A DNA stretch of 64,000 nucleotides from Sphingomonas naphthae. Lineage in GTDB: Bacteria; Pseudomonadota; Alphaproteobacteria; Sphingomonadales; Sphingomonadaceae. The stretch spans positions 2,046,001 to 2,110,000 of the forward strand of contig NZ_CP117411.1 in NCBI RefSeq assembly GCF_028607085.1, given 5' to 3'. Position numbers and translations under genes: made by a program. The notes under the pieces are model-generated. The model had not been told where the DNA came from. It did no database searches and worked only from the letters and a program-made list of their open reading frames with translations. Shown piece after piece: positions 52,428 to 62,223 of the stretch; position 1 is the first letter of the stretch; each line of letters starts with the position of its first letter.

Positions 52428-54032
52428 TTACGCCGCCTTCGGGGCCGCCTCGCGCACGCCGACGTCGACATGATCCTCGAACTGGGCGAAATTCTCGATG
52501 AACTGGCCGACCAGCGTCTGGGCGGTCTTGTCATATTCCGCCGCGTCGGCCCACGAGCCGCGCGGATCGAGCAGCTTGCTGTCGACGCCCGCCACCGCGA
52601 CCGGAACCTCGAAGCCGAAGTTCGGATCCTTGGTGAATTCGGCATCCTTCAGGCTGCCGTCCAGCGCGGCGTTGAGGAGGGCGCGGGTCGCCTTGATCGG
52701 CATGCGCTTGATGCCGGGCATGGTGGCCTTGCCGCCCGACCAGCCGGTGTTGACCAGCCAGCAATCGACGCCGCCCTTGGCGATCCGCTCCTTGAGGAGG
52801 TTGCCGTAGATCGACGGGTGGCGCGGCATGAAAGGCGCGCCGAAGCAGGTGGAGAAGGTGGCCGACGGCTCGGTCACGCCGATCTCGGTGCCCGCCACGC
52901 GCGCGGTATAGCCCGAGAGGAAGTGATACATCGCCTGATCGGGCGTCAGCTTCGCGATCGGGGGCAGCACGCCATAAGCGTCCGCCGTCAGGAAGATGAT
53001 ATTCTTCGGGACGGGGCCGAGATTGTCCTTCGACGCATTCGGGATGAATTCGATCGGATAGGAACCACGGCTGTTCTCGGCCAGGCTGTTGTCGTCGAGG
53101 TCCAGCTCGCGGGTGGTCTCGTCGATCACGACGTTTTCCAGCACCGTGCCGAAGCGCTTGGTGGTGGCGAAGATCTCCGGCTCAGCCTCGGCCGAGAGGT
53201 TGATCATCTTGGCGTAGCAGCCGCCCTCGAAATTGAAGACCGCCTGATCGGACCAGCCATGCTCGTCGTCGCCGATCAGCGTGCGGCTGGCATCGGCCGA
53301 GAGCGTCGTCTTGCCAGTGCCGGAGAGGCCGAAGAACACGGCGGTGTCGCCGTTCGGGCCGATGTTGGCCGAGCAGTGCATCGGCATCACACCCTGCGCG
53401 GGCAGCTTGTAGTTGAGGATGCCGAACACCGACTTCTTCATCTCGCCGGCATATTTGGTGCCGCCGATCAGGATCAGCTTCTCGGTGAAGTTGACCGCGA
53501 TCACCGTCTCGCTGCGGGTGCCGTGGCGCTCGGGATCGGCCGCGAAGGTCGGCAGGTCGATGATGGTGAATTCGGGGACGAAGCCTTCCAGTTCGCTCGC
53601 GTCAGGGCGCACCAGCAGCGTGCGGATGAACTGGTTGTGCCACGCCAGCTCGTTGATGACGCGAACCTTGACGCGATAGGCCGGCTGCGACCCGCCGAAC
53701 AGATCCTGCACGAACAGGGTGTCCTTGGTGGCGAGGTGGGCGAGGAAATCGGTCTTGAGCGTGGCGAACTGCTCCGGGGTCATGCCCTTGTTGGTCTTGC
53801 CCCACCACACCGTCTCTTCGGTCTCGGCATCGCGGACGATGAACTTGTCGTTCGCCGAGCGGCCGGTGTGCTTGCCGGTCTTCACCACCAGCGGGCCGTC
53901 CTTGGCCAGAATGCCCTCGCCCCGGCTCAGCGCCTGCTCGACGAGCTGCGGCGTGATGAGGTTCCAGTGGATGTCGGCGGAAACGTCGAAACCCTGGGTG
54001 GCGAGGCCGTGGGTCGGGATGCGGCTGGTCAA
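52428..54032 (-). CDS. pckA: ATP-dependent phosphoenolpyruvate carboxykinase
   Basis: A 534-residue gluconeogenic enzyme converting oxaloacetate and ATP to PEP and CO2. Motifs are [26 protein letters not shown] (metal and phosphate site), the P-loop [35 protein letters not shown], in pieces, and SCFGAPF-type [10 protein letters not shown]. Length is normal for the ATP type. The start appears to be TTG at 54032, with GGGGGAG 8 bases upstream and the family-typical N-terminus following; no better ATG is near. It diverges from chvI across 261 bases, a neighbourhood in which ChvI/ChvG control of pckA is known in rhizobia-like bacteria. Confidence 0.96.
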   Translation of the reverse strand: MTSRIPTHGLATQGFDVSADIHWNLITPQLVEQALSRGEGILAKDGPLVVKTGKHTGRSANDKFIVRDAETEETVWWGKTNKGMTPEQFATLKTDFLAHLATKDTLFVQDLFGGSQPAYRVKVRVINELAWHNQFIRTLLVRPDASELEGFVPEFTIIDLPTFAADPERHGTRSETVIAVNFTEKLILIGGTKYAGEMKKSVFGILNYKLPAQGVMPMHCSANIGPNGDTAVFFGLSGTGKTTLSADASRTLIGDDEHGWSDQAVFNFEGGCYAKMINLSAEAEPEIFATTKRFGTVLENVVIDETTRELDLDDNSLAENSRGSYPIEFIPNASKDNLGPVPKNIIFLTADAYGVLPPIAKLTPDQAMYHFLSGYTARVAGTEIGVTEPSATFSTCFGAPFMPRHPSIYGNLLKERIAKGGVDCWLVNTGWSGGKATMPGIKRMPIKATRALLNAALDGSLKDAEFTKDPNFGFEVPVAVAGVDSKLLDPRGSWADAAEYDKTAQTLVGQFIENFAQFEDHVDVGVREAAPKAA

Positions 54033-54293
54033 GTGTGGTACTCCCCCGATGGGCGCGCGAAGGCCGCGCTCGATGACTGCTGTATCAAGGCATAACTTGG
54101 GGCCGGCGATGCGTCAAAGGGGGCTTTGGGATAGAAACGGTCGCGGAACGGCCAATTCTGCGGAATCGCGACGGGCCGGTGCGGGGAACGGCCGAAAGAT
54201 TATGCGAATTTGCGAAGCGAAGCCGGAAACGCATTTTCTGTCTTACGCTAAAGGCTGGACGCCCGACGCCCCAGGGCGCACATAGCGGCCACG
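54033..54293. promoter_or_regulatory. Divergent pckA/chvI promoter region
   Basis: This 261-base spacer presumably holds the promoters of both pckA and chvI. The right half is comparatively AT-rich (about 54180-54250). I see no clear -35/-10 pair or palindromic operator. Confidence 0.45.
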
Positions 54294-54998
54294 ATGACCG
54301 CCTCGATCGCTCTCGTCGATGACGACCGCAACATCCTGACCTCGGTTTCGATCACCCTCCAATCCGAGGGATTCGCCGTGCGCGTCTATTCGGACGGGGA
54401 GACGGCGCTGAAGGCGCTGACCGAAAATCCCGCCGACCTCGCCGTGCTCGACATCAAGATGCCGCGCATGGACGGGATGGAACTGCTGCGCCGCCTGCGC
54501 GAGAAGAGTCAGGTGCCGGTGATCTTCCTGACCAGCAAGGACGACGAGCTGGACGAGGCGCTCGGCCTCGCCCTCGGCGCCGACGATTATATCACCAAGC
54601 CTTTCTCGCAGCGCCTCCTGATCGCCCGCATCCGCGCGCTGCTGCGCCGCACCGAATCCCGCGCCGGCGTCGTGCATGACGACGCGCCCGTGGCCGAGAT
54701 GATCGAGCGCGGCCGCCTGTCGATGGACCCGGCGCGCCACCGCGTGCAGTGGGGCGGGCGCGACGTGACCCTTACCGTCACCGAATTCCTCATCCTGGAG
54801 GCCCTGGCCCAAAGGCCCGGCTTCGTGAAATCACGCGACCAGCTGATGGATACGGCCTATCAGGACGATGTCTATGTCGACGACCGCACCATCGACAGCC
54901 ACATCAAGCGGCTCCGGCGCAAGTTCCGCCAGGTCGATTCCGATTTCAAGGCGATCGAGACGCTCTATGGCGTGGGCTACCGCTTTTCGGAGGAATGA
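54294..54998 (+). CDS. chvI: Response regulator ChvI (OmpR family)
   Basis: A 234-residue two-component regulator. The receiver domain has [14 protein letters not shown] (acidic pair), phospho-acceptor Asp53 in [12 protein letters not shown], Thr in IFLTSKDDE and Lys in ITKPFSQ. The OmpR-type winged helix follows ([44 protein letters not shown]). In rhizobia and brucellae ChvI governs envelope, exopolysaccharide and carbon-metabolism genes in response to acid or wall stress. Position next to pckA and before chvG, hprK, rapZ and PTS genes matches the conserved alphaproteobacterial layout. Confidence 0.94.
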   Translation: MTASIALVDDDRNILTSVSITLQSEGFAVRVYSDGETALKALTENPADLAVLDIKMPRMDGMELLRRLREKSQVPVIFLTSKDDELDEALGLALGADDYITKPFSQRLLIARIRALLRRTESRAGVVHDDAPVAEMIERGRLSMDPARHRVQWGGRDVTLTVTEFLILEALAQRPGFVKSRDQLMDTAYQDDVYVDDRTIDSHIKRLRRKFRQVDSDFKAIETLYGVGYRFSEE

Positions 54999-56535
54999 CG
55001 AGGGCGAGCTTGGCTGGACCGCCGGGCTGACGCTCACCGCCCGCATCCTCGCGGTCAACATCTTCGCGCTCGCGCTGCTGGCGGGCGGCTTCTTCTATCT
55101 CGACAGTTTCCGCACCCAGCTGATCGATCAGCAGATGGAGCAGAAGGCCGACGAGGTGGTGGCGGTCGCCGCGGCCGTGGGGGCGGCGCCCCCGGCCGCG
55201 CGCGGGCCGATGGCGGCGCGGATCGGCAACGCGCTCGATTCGCGCATCCGCCTCTACGGCCGCGACGGCGCGCGCCAGCTCGACAGCTTCGCCTTCGGCC
55301 CGCCGGCCTATGTGCTGCGCGATCCCAATACCGAGCCGCTCCAGCGTCGAATCGCCCGCTTCCTCGATCGCGCGATCGACACGATCGTATTCGCCGATCG
55401 CCCGCCGCCCTATGCCGAGCCGGCGCGCGACCGGCTGGAAGCCTGGCCCGAACTGCGCACCGCGCGGGCGACCGGCGCCGAGCGGACGATGCTGCGCCGC
55501 GCGCCCGATCGCACCCCGATGATCTCCGCCGCGATGCCCTTGCCCGACGGCACCGGCGTCGTGCTGGTCACCGCCAACGCGCGCGATATCGTGCGCAGCG
55601 TGCGGGCCGAACGCTTCTGGCTGAGCATAATCCTGCTCGGCACGACCATCCTGTCGGTGCTGCTCTCGCTGTTCCTGGCGCGCACCATCGCCCGGCCGCT
55701 GCGGCGGCTGGCGCTGGCCGCGCACCGCGTCCGCCTTGGCCGCGCGCGCGAGGTGCAGGTGCCGCGCCTGCCCTCGCGCCGCGACGAGATCGGCACGCTC
55801 GCCCGCGCGCTCAGCGATATGAGCCAGGCGCTGCGCCAGAAGATCGACGCCACCGAAGCCTTCGCCGCCGACGTGACCCACGAGCTGAAGAACCCGCTCG
55901 CCTCGCTGCGGTCTGCGGTGGACAGCCTCGATATCGTCCAGCAGCCCGATCTGCGCCAACGGCTGGTCACCGTCATCAAGGACGACGTGCACCGGCTCGA
56001 CCGGCTTATCACCGACATCGCCGAAGCCTCGCGCCTCGACGCGGAATTCGCGCGCGCGCGTTTCGAGACGATCGATCTGGGGCTGATGATCGAGGGGCTG
56101 ATCGCCGCGCGCGAGGCGCGCGGCCAGCCCGAGAATGTCCGCCTCGCCTTCGCCCGCCCGCACAAGGGCACGGCGGTGGTGTTCGGCGACGGATCGCGCC
56201 TGGCCCGCGTGTTCGAGAATCTGATCGACAATGCCGTGTCCTTCTCGCCGCCGGCCGGGCTGGTGCAGGTCTCCGCCACGCGCGACGACGAGGAGGTGGT
56301 GATCCGGGTGGACGACGAGGGGCCGGGCGTGTCGCACGAGATGCGCGACGCGATCTTCAACCGCTTCCATTCGATCCGCCCGGAGAGCGAGGGCTTCGCG
56401 AGCCATTCCGGCCTGGGCCTCGCCATCGCCAAGGCCATCGTCGAGGGGCATAATGGCACGATCACCGTGGAGGATCGCGACGATCGCAGGAGCGGCGCCC
56501 GCTTCCTGATCCGCCTGCCGGCGGCGGTGCGCTGA
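54967..56535 (+). CDS. chvG: Sensor histidine kinase ChvG (start uncertain)
   Basis: About 522 residues. Helix 1 ([24 protein letters not shown]) is followed by a periplasmic sensor region, a second helix (about residues 220-240) and a HAMP domain. The HisKA domain has the phospho-His in [13 protein letters not shown], and the ATP domain has [18 protein letters not shown] and [14 protein letters not shown]. It phosphorylates ChvI. Start choice is awkward: ATG 54995, which overlaps the chvI stop in the expected ATGA manner, is in a different frame and stops after 11 codons. The only ATG in the correct frame near the fold is 54967, inside chvI by 32 bases. A frameshift or a non-standard start is possible. 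Confidence 0.87.
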   Translation: MAWATAFRRNDEGELGWTAGLTLTARILAVNIFALALLAGGFFYLDSFRTQLIDQQMEQKADEVVAVAAAVGAAPPAARGPMAARIGNALDSRIRLYGRDGARQLDSFAFGPPAYVLRDPNTEPLQRRIARFLDRAIDTIVFADRPPPYAEPARDRLEAWPELRTARATGAERTMLRRAPDRTPMISAAMPLPDGTGVVLVTANARDIVRSVRAERFWLSIILLGTTILSVLLSLFLARTIARPLRRLALAAHRVRLGRAREVQVPRLPSRRDEIGTLARALSDMSQALRQKIDATEAFAADVTHELKNPLASLRSAVDSLDIVQQPDLRQRLVTVIKDDVHRLDRLITDIAEASRLDAEFARARFETIDLGLMIEGLIAAREARGQPENVRLAFARPHKGTAVVFGDGSRLARVFENLIDNAVSFSPPAGLVQVSATRDDEEVVIRVDDEGPGVSHEMRDAIFNRFHSIRPESEGFASHSGLGLAIAKAIVEGHNGTITVEDRDDRRSGARFLIRLPAAVR

Positions 56536-56536
56536 G

Positions 56537-56959
56537 GTGGCGGCCGGGCTGACGATCCACGCGACCTGCGTGGCGATCGACGGCCGCGCGGTGCTGCTGA
56601 TCGGCCCTTCGGGATCGGGCAAGTCCGATCTGGCGCTGCGCCTGATCGATCGCGGCGCGAAGCTGGTGGCGGACGATCGCACCATCCTCGATCCCGTCGC
56701 GGGCGAATTGCGGGCCAGCGTGCCCGCCACCATCGCCGGCCAGATCGAGGTGCGCGGCGTCGGCATCGTCGCGGCCACGCCCGTCACCGCCCCCGTGGCG
56801 CTGGCGGTACGGCTGGACGCCATGCCCGAGCGGATGCCGCCCGAAGTCCTGCCGCTGACCGATTATGCCGGCCTCGGCGTGCCGACCCTCGCGCTCGACG
56901 GCTTCGAGGCCTCCGCCCCGCTCAAGGTCGAACTCGCGCTGAAGGCCCTCCCCCGATGA
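56537..56959 (+). CDS. hprK: HPr kinase/phosphorylase, short alphaproteobacterial type
   Basis: A 140-residue protein holding only the catalytic C-terminal part of HPr kinase, as is usual in alphaproteobacteria. The P-loop is LIGPSGSGKSDLALRL, followed by LVADDRTIL and GVGIVAATPV. It phosphorylates a Ser of HPr; the target here is probably the HPr at 58322, around Ser61 in TSIMGLMML. The start is GTG 56537, one base after the chvG stop. Position between chvG and rapZ is conserved. Sequence after the P-loop is shorter than in Gram-positive enzymes, which have an extra N-terminal domain. Confidence 0.9.
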   Translation: MAAGLTIHATCVAIDGRAVLLIGPSGSGKSDLALRLIDRGAKLVADDRTILDPVAGELRASVPATIAGQIEVRGVGIVAATPVTAPVALAVRLDAMPERMPPEVLPLTDYAGLGVPTLALDGFEASAPLKVELALKALPR

Positions 56960-56969
56960 CCGCGCCCCG

Positions 56970-57848
56970 ATGACCGGCGCCTCGCGCCCCCGCCGCATCC
57001 TCGTCCTCACCGGCCTTTCGGGCGCCGGCCGCACCACCGCGCTGAAAAGCCTGGAGGATATGGGCTGGGAGGTGGTCGACAACGTCCCCCTCCGCCTGCT
57101 CGAACGCCTCCTCGAAAGCCCGCCACCGGCCGGCGCGCTCGACGAGGATCGCCCCTTCGCGCTCGGCATCGACAGCCGCACGCGGGGCTTCGATACCGGC
57201 CGCATCCTGTCGCGCGTGTCCAAGCTGCGCGAGGATCTCGACGTCTCGGTGCTGTTCCTCGACTGCGCCGGCGCCGAACTCGCCCGCCGCTATTCGGAGA
57301 CCCGCCGCCGCCACCCGCTGGCGCAGGACCGCCCCGCCGAGGACGGCATCCTGCGCGAACGCGAACTGCTCGCCCCTCTGCGCGCCGCCGCCGACCATCT
57401 GATCGACACCACGGGCCTCACCACCAACGGGCTACAGGCCGAGATGCGGGCGCTGTTCGGGGCGGACGGGGCGGGCGGGCCGACGCTGTCGATCATGTCC
57501 TTCGGCTTCTCGCGCGGGGTGCCGCGCCAGGCCGATCTGATGTTCGACATGCGTTTCCTGCGCAATCCGCACTGGGAGCGCGACCTGCGCCCTCTGACGG
57601 GACTCGACCGCCCCGTCGCCGATTACGTCGCCGCCGATCCGGCCTATGCCGAGGCGCTGGAGCGGATCGAGGGGCTGCTGCTGATGTTGCTCCCGCGCTA
57701 CGCCGGCGAGGGAAAATCCTATGTCACGGTGGCGATCGGCTGCACCGGAGGGAAGCACCGCTCGGTTCACGTTGCGCAAAGATTGACAGAAACATTGCGC
57801 GCAGCGGGATTTTCGCCCACCCTCACCCATCGCGATCTCGTGCGTTAG
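56970..57848 (+). CDS. rapZ: RNase adapter protein RapZ (YvcJ/YhbJ family)
   Basis: A 292-residue protein of the RapZ family, which binds nucleotides and, in enterobacteria, small RNAs controlling amino-sugar synthesis. It has a P-loop GLSGAGRTTALK where Arg21 takes the place of the usual Lys, VVDNVPLRLL, SRTRGFDTGRIL, then the C-terminal domain SFGFSRGVPRQADLMFDMRFL, in pieces, and IGCTGGKHRSVHVAQRL. Arg at this position is found in actinobacterial relatives, so it need not disable it. It lies in the PTS block beside hprK and EIIA, and probably acts with PTS proteins. Start ATG 56970 is 10 bases after hprK. Confidence 0.92.
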   Translation: MTGASRPRRILVLTGLSGAGRTTALKSLEDMGWEVVDNVPLRLLERLLESPPPAGALDEDRPFALGIDSRTRGFDTGRILSRVSKLREDLDVSVLFLDCAGAELARRYSETRRRHPLAQDRPAEDGILRERELLAPLRAAADHLIDTTGLTTNGLQAEMRALFGADGAGGPTLSIMSFGFSRGVPRQADLMFDMRFLRNPHWERDLRPLTGLDRPVADYVAADPAYAEALERIEGLLLMLLPRYAGEGKSYVTVAIGCTGGKHRSVHVAQRLTETLRAAGFSPTLTHRDLVR

Positions 57849-57917
57849 ACATGGAGAGGCGATGGACTAGGGGGATGGCAGGCCCGTTGGCAGGATGAAG
57901 ATGGACCGGGTGGCTGC

Positions 57918-58325
57918 ATGATCGGATTGGTGTTGGTGACGCACGGCGGCCTGGCCGCGGAATTCGTCACCGCTATGGAGCATGTCGTGGGCAAGCAGCG
58001 CGCCGTCGAGGCGATCTGTATCGGCCCGGAAGACGACATGGAAGCGCGACGCGCCGACATCGCCAAGGCGGTGAAGGCGGTGGATGATGGCTCCGGCGTC
58101 ATCCTGCTGACCGATCTGTTCGGCGGCACGCCCTCCAACCTCGCCATCTCGCTCATGGAGCCCGGCCGCGTCGAAGTCATCGCCGGCGTCAACCTGCCCA
58201 TGCTCATCAGGCTGGAGGGTGCGCGAAAGATGATGAAGGTCACAGCAGCGGTGGCGGCGGCACGCGAGGCCGGCCGCAAATATATCTCCGTCGCGTCCGA
58301 GGTTCTCGGCGAGGCGGCGGCGTGA
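57918..58325 (+). CDS. PTS EIIA component, mannose type (EIIA-Man/DHA-like)
   Basis: A 135-residue PTS protein of the mannose family. Phospho-acceptor His9 lies in VLVTHGGLA, followed by GGTPSNLAISLME with the typical Gly-Gly-Thr-Pro turn, LLTDLFGG and GVNLPMLIRL. No EIIB/C/D genes are near, so in this setting it is probably regulatory rather than a sugar-transport part. It would receive phosphate from the HPr that overlaps its end (GTGA). Such EIIA with HprK, RapZ and HPr forms a carbon- or nitrogen-sensing relay in alphaproteobacteria. Confidence 0.9.
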   Translation: MIGLVLVTHGGLAAEFVTAMEHVVGKQRAVEAICIGPEDDMEARRADIAKAVKAVDDGSGVILLTDLFGGTPSNLAISLMEPGRVEVIAGVNLPMLIRLEGARKMMKVTAAVAAAREAGRKYISVASEVLGEAAA

Positions 58326-58633
58326 CTGGCCCCTTGCTGGGCGGGTCCGATGGCGTCGGCGAGGCCGTCCGCCAGACCGTCCTGATCGCCAACAAGCGCG
58401 GCCTCCACGCCCGCGCCTCGGCCAAGTTCGTCACCCTCGCCGCCGCGCAGGACGCAACGATCGAGGTGGAGAAGGCGGGCTCCGGATCGGTGCTGGGCAC
58501 GTCGATCATGGGGCTGATGATGCTGGGCGCCGCCAAGGGCGACCATGTCACCATCAGCGCGAGCGGCGCCAAGGCGGATGCGGCACTGGCCGTGCTGGTC
58601 GAACTGGTCGAGAACAAGTTCGGCGAGGAGTGA
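58322..58633 (+). CDS. Phosphocarrier protein HPr / NPr
   Basis: A 103-residue HPr. The active His29 lies in KRGLHARASAKFV and the Ser61 region GTSIMGLMMLGA matches the Ser46 site that HprK modifies. A 14-residue N-terminal extension precedes the fold compared with E. coli HPr. The start is GTG at 58322 overlapping the EIIA stop; a start slightly downstream is not excluded. It would be phosphorylated on His by PtsP (7240) and on Ser by HprK (56537). A 9-base perfect inverted repeat surrounds its stop. Confidence 0.92.
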   Translation: MTGPLLGGSDGVGEAVRQTVLIANKRGLHARASAKFVTLAAAQDATIEVEKAGSGSVLGTSIMGLMMLGAAKGDHVTISASGAKADAALAVLVELVENKFGEE

Positions 58634-58661
58634 CTCTCGCGAAAATGGGTTCAGCGAGAGT
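58632..58661 (+). terminator. Hairpin at the end of the PTS block, no T run
   Basis: GACTCTCGC (58632-58640) and GCGAGAGTC (58653-58661) are exact inverted repeats overlapping the HPr stop codon. It is a possible transcript end; there is no T tract. Confidence 0.4.
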
Positions 58662-58718
58662 CACCGATCAGCGAGGGTGGTACCCGTAGAGGGCGGCTTC
58701 AGCTCGCGCTCCAACGAC

Positions 58719-59333
58719 TCACGACGGGCACACCGCGCCGCTCTCCGCCCACGCCTTGAACAACTCGCCGAACTGCTTCTGCGTGCCGGGCGCGGGGGTG
58801 CGGGTGCCGCCGGGGTGCCAGCCCCAGCCGACCAGCTCGTCCTCGGCCATGTGGTGGATCAGTTGGGCCATGTCCTTGCCGCCGTTGCGCGCCGGATCCT
58901 TGATCTGGCGGCAGATCTCGCCGAGCGACTTGCCCTGCCAGGCCATCTCGATCGGCGCCAGATGCCACATCGGATTGCCCGGCACGCCCGCCGGATCGAA
59001 ATTCGCCGCATGGTGGCAGGTGGTGCAGCGCATCCCCGGCGCGCCCATGCCGCCCGCGCCGCGCACGACGAGGGGCTCGTGCGGGCGCATCGCGTCGGTC
59101 TGGGTCGGACGGTCGCCGGCGGGGTGGCAGTTGAGGCAGCGCGGGCTCTGGATGACCTTGCCGACCTCGGCGAAGAGCGCGAGGCTGCGTTTGTTGCCGT
59201 CCGTGATCGAGGCGAACGCCGCGACCGGCTTCAGACCCACTTCCGGCGTGGCGGGCGCGGTGCGCGCGGCGGCGGCGCCGATCGCGGCCAGCGCGAAGCC
59301 GGCGACGCCGACTGCGAGGAGACGCGCGCTCAT
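58719..59333 (-). CDS. Periplasmic dihaem c-type cytochrome-like protein
   Basis: A 204-residue secreted protein with a signal peptide ([19 protein letters not shown]). Two haem-binding motifs are [13 protein letters not shown] and [10 protein letters not shown], about 35 residues apart. It ends with [10 protein letters not shown] and a final Cys. It is similar to the soluble cytochrome partner coded with IorAB-like molybdenum enzymes, and its ATG overlaps the stop of iorB (ATGA), so it likely accepts electrons from that enzyme. Met or His axial ligands were not assigned. Confidence 0.82.
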   Translation of the reverse strand: MSARLLAVGVAGFALAAIGAAAARTAPATPEVGLKPVAAFASITDGNKRSLALFAEVGKVIQSPRCLNCHPAGDRPTQTDAMRPHEPLVVRGAGGMGAPGMRCTTCHHAANFDPAGVPGNPMWHLAPIEMAWQGKSLGEICRQIKDPARNGGKDMAQLIHHMAEDELVGWGWHPGGTRTPAPGTQKQFGELFKAWAESGAVCPS

Positions 59334-61489
59334 GCCCGCACCATCGGCAGGCGCGTGGGGCGTTCGCGGCCCAGCCGGGCCATGGCGTTGGCGACGGCGG
59401 GGGCGAGCGGCGGGACGCCGGGCTCGCCGATCCCGGTCGGTTTCTCGGTCGACGGCACGATCACGACCTCCACCTCGGGCATCTCGTGGATGCGGAGCGA
59501 ACGATAGGTGTCGAAATTGGCGACGGTGGGCCGCCCCCCTTCCAGCGGCACCTCGGCATAGAGCGCGTGGCCGAGGGCATAGCCGATGCCGCCTTCCAGC
59601 TGCGCGCGGATGATGTCCGGGTTGATCGCCACGCCCAGATCGACCGCCGCCCACACCTTGTGGACCTTCGGCGTGCCGTCGGGTGCCAGCGACACTTCGG
59701 CGATCTGCGCGACGAAGCTGCCGAAGCTCTCGACGACCGCCACACCCCGCGCACGGCCGTTGACCGGCCCCGGCCCGTTCCATCTGGCGAGTTTCGCCAC
59801 CGCCTTCAGCACGCCGGCGAAGCGCGGGTTATCGATCAGGGCGAGACGCCCCTCGACCGGATCGCGCCCGTCCGCCTGCAACAGCCGATCGACGAAGCAC
59901 TCCACCGCATAGCCGGTGTGGGTGTGGCCGACCGAACGCCACCAGAGCGTCGGCACCGGGCTGTCGACGGTATGCGCCATGCAGCGGAAGTTTTCGGTGC
60001 GGTAGGGCAGTTCGCTGGCGCCCTCGCTCATCGTGGGATCGATGCCGTCCTTCATCATCGCCGCCGCGAAGGGGCTGGTGGCGATGAAGGATTGGCAGAC
60101 GATGTGGTTCTTCCACCCCTTGATGACGCCGCCCTCGATCGAGCCCTCCATCGTGTGGAGCGCCAGCGGGCGATAATAGCCGCCGGTGATGTCGTCCTCC
60201 CGCGTGCGGACGAGCTTCACGGGCTTGCCGGGGCCGATCGCCCTGGCGGCCTCGGCCAGTTCGACCGCCAGCTCGGCATCGGATTGGGCGCGGCGGCCGA
60301 AGCTGCCTCCCGCCAGCAGGGTTTCGATCGTCACCTTGTCCTGCGGCAGCCCCAGCACCTTGGCGATGGCGGCATGGTCGGCGGTCTGCATCTGGCACCC
60401 GAAGCGGGCGACGGCGGTCTTGCCATCCCATTCGAGGAAGCCGTCGAGCGGCTCCATCGGCGCGTGGGCGAGGTAGGGGAAGACGAACTCGGCCTTGTGG
60501 CGCTGGCCGGTGGCGAGGCCCGCCTCGACATCGCCATGCTGGTTGACGACCCGGCCGTCCGCGCCCGTCACGCTGGCACGATAGTCGACGAGCATGTCCT
60601 CGGTGCCGCGCGTCTCGGCGGCGGCCTCGTTCCACTTGGCCTCGATCAGCCGGCGCGCCTTCAGCGCGGGCCAGGTGCCGGTGGCATAGACCGCCACCCC
60701 GCTCGACACTTTGCGGACGGCGACGACGCCCTTCACCTTGAGCGCGGCGGCGCCATCGAACGTGTCGATCTTCGCCCCGAACAGGGCCGGGCGCGCGACG
60801 ACGACGGTCAGCATCCCCGGCGCGGCCTGATCGATCGTGAATTTCGCGCTGCCGTTGACCTTGGCGGCGCTGTCCACCTTGCCGACGACATGGTCGCGGC
60901 CGATGAACTTATAGTCCTTGGGATCCTTCAGGGTCGGGCGCGGCGGGGCCGGCAGGGTCGCGGCGGCGGCGGCGAACTGGCCGAAGCGGCCGCTGCGCTT
61001 GCTCGGCCGGTGCGCGATCACGCCCTTGTCCACGGTGATCGTCGCGGGATCGACGCCCCATTGCTTCGCGGCGGCCAGCACCAGCATCGCGCGGGCGGCG
61101 GCGGCGGCGCCCCGCATCTGATCGAACGAACTGGCCATGGCGGAGGAGCCGCCGGTGCCCTGGATGCCGCCCATCACGGCATTGCCGTACAGCTTGGCAT
61201 CGGCCGGCGCCGAGGTGGCGCGCATCTGGCTCCAGTCGGCGTCCAGCTCCTCGCAGGCCATGGTGGCGAGGCCGGTGTACGGCCCCTGCCCGAATTCGAT
61301 ATGCTTGGAGATCACCGTCACCGTGTCGTCCGCGCCGATGCGGAGGAAGGCGTTGGGGTTGGCGGGCGGCGGCGGGTCACCCGGCGCGGCCTGCGCGTGG
61401 GCGCCCTGCGGCATCAGGTGGAAGCCGACGACCAGCGCGCCGCCAGCGGCCAGCGCGGCGCGGCGGGTGATGTTCTGCTCATAGCCCAT
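59330..61489 (-). CDS. Molybdenum-binding subunit of an IorB-type oxidoreductase
   Basis: A 719-residue xanthine dehydrogenase-family large subunit of the isoquinoline 1-oxidoreductase beta (aldehyde dehydrogenase) type. The N-terminus has [11 protein letters not shown] followed by a hydrophobic stretch, a twin-arginine-like signal, indicating export of the folded enzyme. Repeated domains of the family are visible: [61 protein letters not shown], and near the C-terminus [18 protein letters not shown] with the conserved Glu. It oxidises an unknown N-heterocycle or aldehyde. It pairs with the 2Fe-2S subunit upstream and a cytochrome downstream. Confidence 0.88.
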   Translation of the reverse strand: MGYEQNITRRAALAAGGALVVGFHLMPQGAHAQAAPGDPPPPANPNAFLRIGADDTVTVISKHIEFGQGPYTGLATMACEELDADWSQMRATSAPADAKLYGNAVMGGIQGTGGSSAMASSFDQMRGAAAAARAMLVLAAAKQWGVDPATITVDKGVIAHRPSKRSGRFGQFAAAAATLPAPPRPTLKDPKDYKFIGRDHVVGKVDSAAKVNGSAKFTIDQAAPGMLTVVVARPALFGAKIDTFDGAAALKVKGVVAVRKVSSGVAVYATGTWPALKARRLIEAKWNEAAAETRGTEDMLVDYRASVTGADGRVVNQHGDVEAGLATGQRHKAEFVFPYLAHAPMEPLDGFLEWDGKTAVARFGCQMQTADHAAIAKVLGLPQDKVTIETLLAGGSFGRRAQSDAELAVELAEAARAIGPGKPVKLVRTREDDITGGYYRPLALHTMEGSIEGGVIKGWKNHIVCQSFIATSPFAAAMMKDGIDPTMSEGASELPYRTENFRCMAHTVDSPVPTLWWRSVGHTHTGYAVECFVDRLLQADGRDPVEGRLALIDNPRFAGVLKAVAKLARWNGPGPVNGRARGVAVVESFGSFVAQIAEVSLAPDGTPKVHKVWAAVDLGVAINPDIIRAQLEGGIGYALGHALYAEVPLEGGRPTVANFDTYRSLRIHEMPEVEVVIVPSTEKPTGIGEPGVPPLAPAVANAMARLGRERPTRLPMVRA

Positions 61490-61491
61490 CG

Positions 61492-61953
61492 TCAGGCCTC
61501 CAGCGCCTTGGCCGCGTCATGGATCGCGGCGCGGATGCGGACATAGGTCGCGCAACGGCAGATATTGCCGTTCATGGCATGGTCGATATCGGTGTCGCTG
61601 GGCTTCTTCACCTCGCGCAGCAGCGCGACGGCGCTCATCACCTGGCCCGACTGGCAATAGCCGCATTGCGGCACGTCACGCGCGATCCACGCGGCCTGCA
61701 CCGCCTTCGCCTCCGGCCCGCTGACCGCCTCGATCGTGGTGACCCGCCCCTTGCCGACGGCCGAGACGGGCAGCGTGCAGGAGCGCACCGGCTGGCCATC
61801 GATATGCACCGTGCAGGCGCCGCATTGCGCCACCCCGCAGCCGAATTTGGTGCCGGTGAGGCCGAGATTGTCGCGGATCACCCACAGAAGCGGGGTGTCC
61901 GCATCGACATCGACGCTCCGCGACGTGCCGTTGACCGATATGCTGAATGCCAT
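61492..61953 (-). CDS. 2Fe-2S subunit of the IorA type
   Basis: About 153 residues holding two [2Fe-2S] clusters. The plant-ferredoxin-like N-terminal domain has [22 protein letters not shown] in pieces, and the C-terminal helical domain CGYCQSG and NICRCATY. It passes electrons from the molybdenum subunit to the cytochrome. ATG 61953 is preferred because GAGG lies 9 bases upstream of it; ATG 61959, two codons earlier, has the site only 3 bases away. Stop and the next start are separated by two bases, so the genes form one operon. Confidence 0.92.
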   Translation of the reverse strand: MAFSISVNGTSRSVDVDADTPLLWVIRDNLGLTGTKFGCGVAQCGACTVHIDGQPVRSCTLPVSAVGKGRVTTIEAVSGPEAKAVQAAWIARDVPQCGYCQSGQVMSAVALLREVKKPSDTDIDHAMNGNICRCATYVRIRAAIHDAAKALEA

Positions 61954-62027
61954 CGCCATGATCCTCGTGCGAAGCCGTGCCTATAATGGGCGCAGGCGAC
62001 AGCGTTGTCATGTGCAACCGACTCGCA

Positions 62028-62058
62028 ATATCGCGTTGTATATCGTTGGACATATTGG
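62028..62058. promoter_or_regulatory. Direct and inverted AT-rich motifs upstream of iorA
   Basis: ATATCG occurs twice six bases apart (62028-62033, 62040-62045), and CAATAT/ATATTG are inverted across 62026-62058. Located about 75-105 bases upstream of the 2Fe-2S gene start, this could be a regulator site. No regulator is identified. Confidence 0.25.
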
Positions 62059-62132
62059 GGGATGCTGGGGATCGAAGTGGACTTCTTCTTCGTCACTGCA
62101 CCTAGCGGTGGACGGCGAGACAATAAACATCC

Positions 62133-62210
62133 GTGCTCCTGCGCAGGCAGGAGCCCAGGGTGACACGCGCTGCCCTTTTTAACCCCGGGCTCCTGCCTGC
62201 GCCGGAGCAC
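62133..62210. repeat. Palindromic element, family E
   Basis: GTGCTCCTGCGCAGGCAGGA at the left and TCCTGCCTGCGCCGGAGCAC at the right are inverted near-copies with a CCCTTTTTAA spacer. It lies between the iorA promoter region and the stop of thiSG. The other bases between 61960 and 62132 hold only the possible operator above. Confidence 0.82.
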
Positions 62211-62223
62211 AAGAGAAATTACC

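Noticed and set aside
59486-61546. A 686-codon plus-strand frame opposite the molybdenum subunit gene
   Set aside because: Composition is that of a shadow frame, and the minus-strand protein matches a known family along its whole length.
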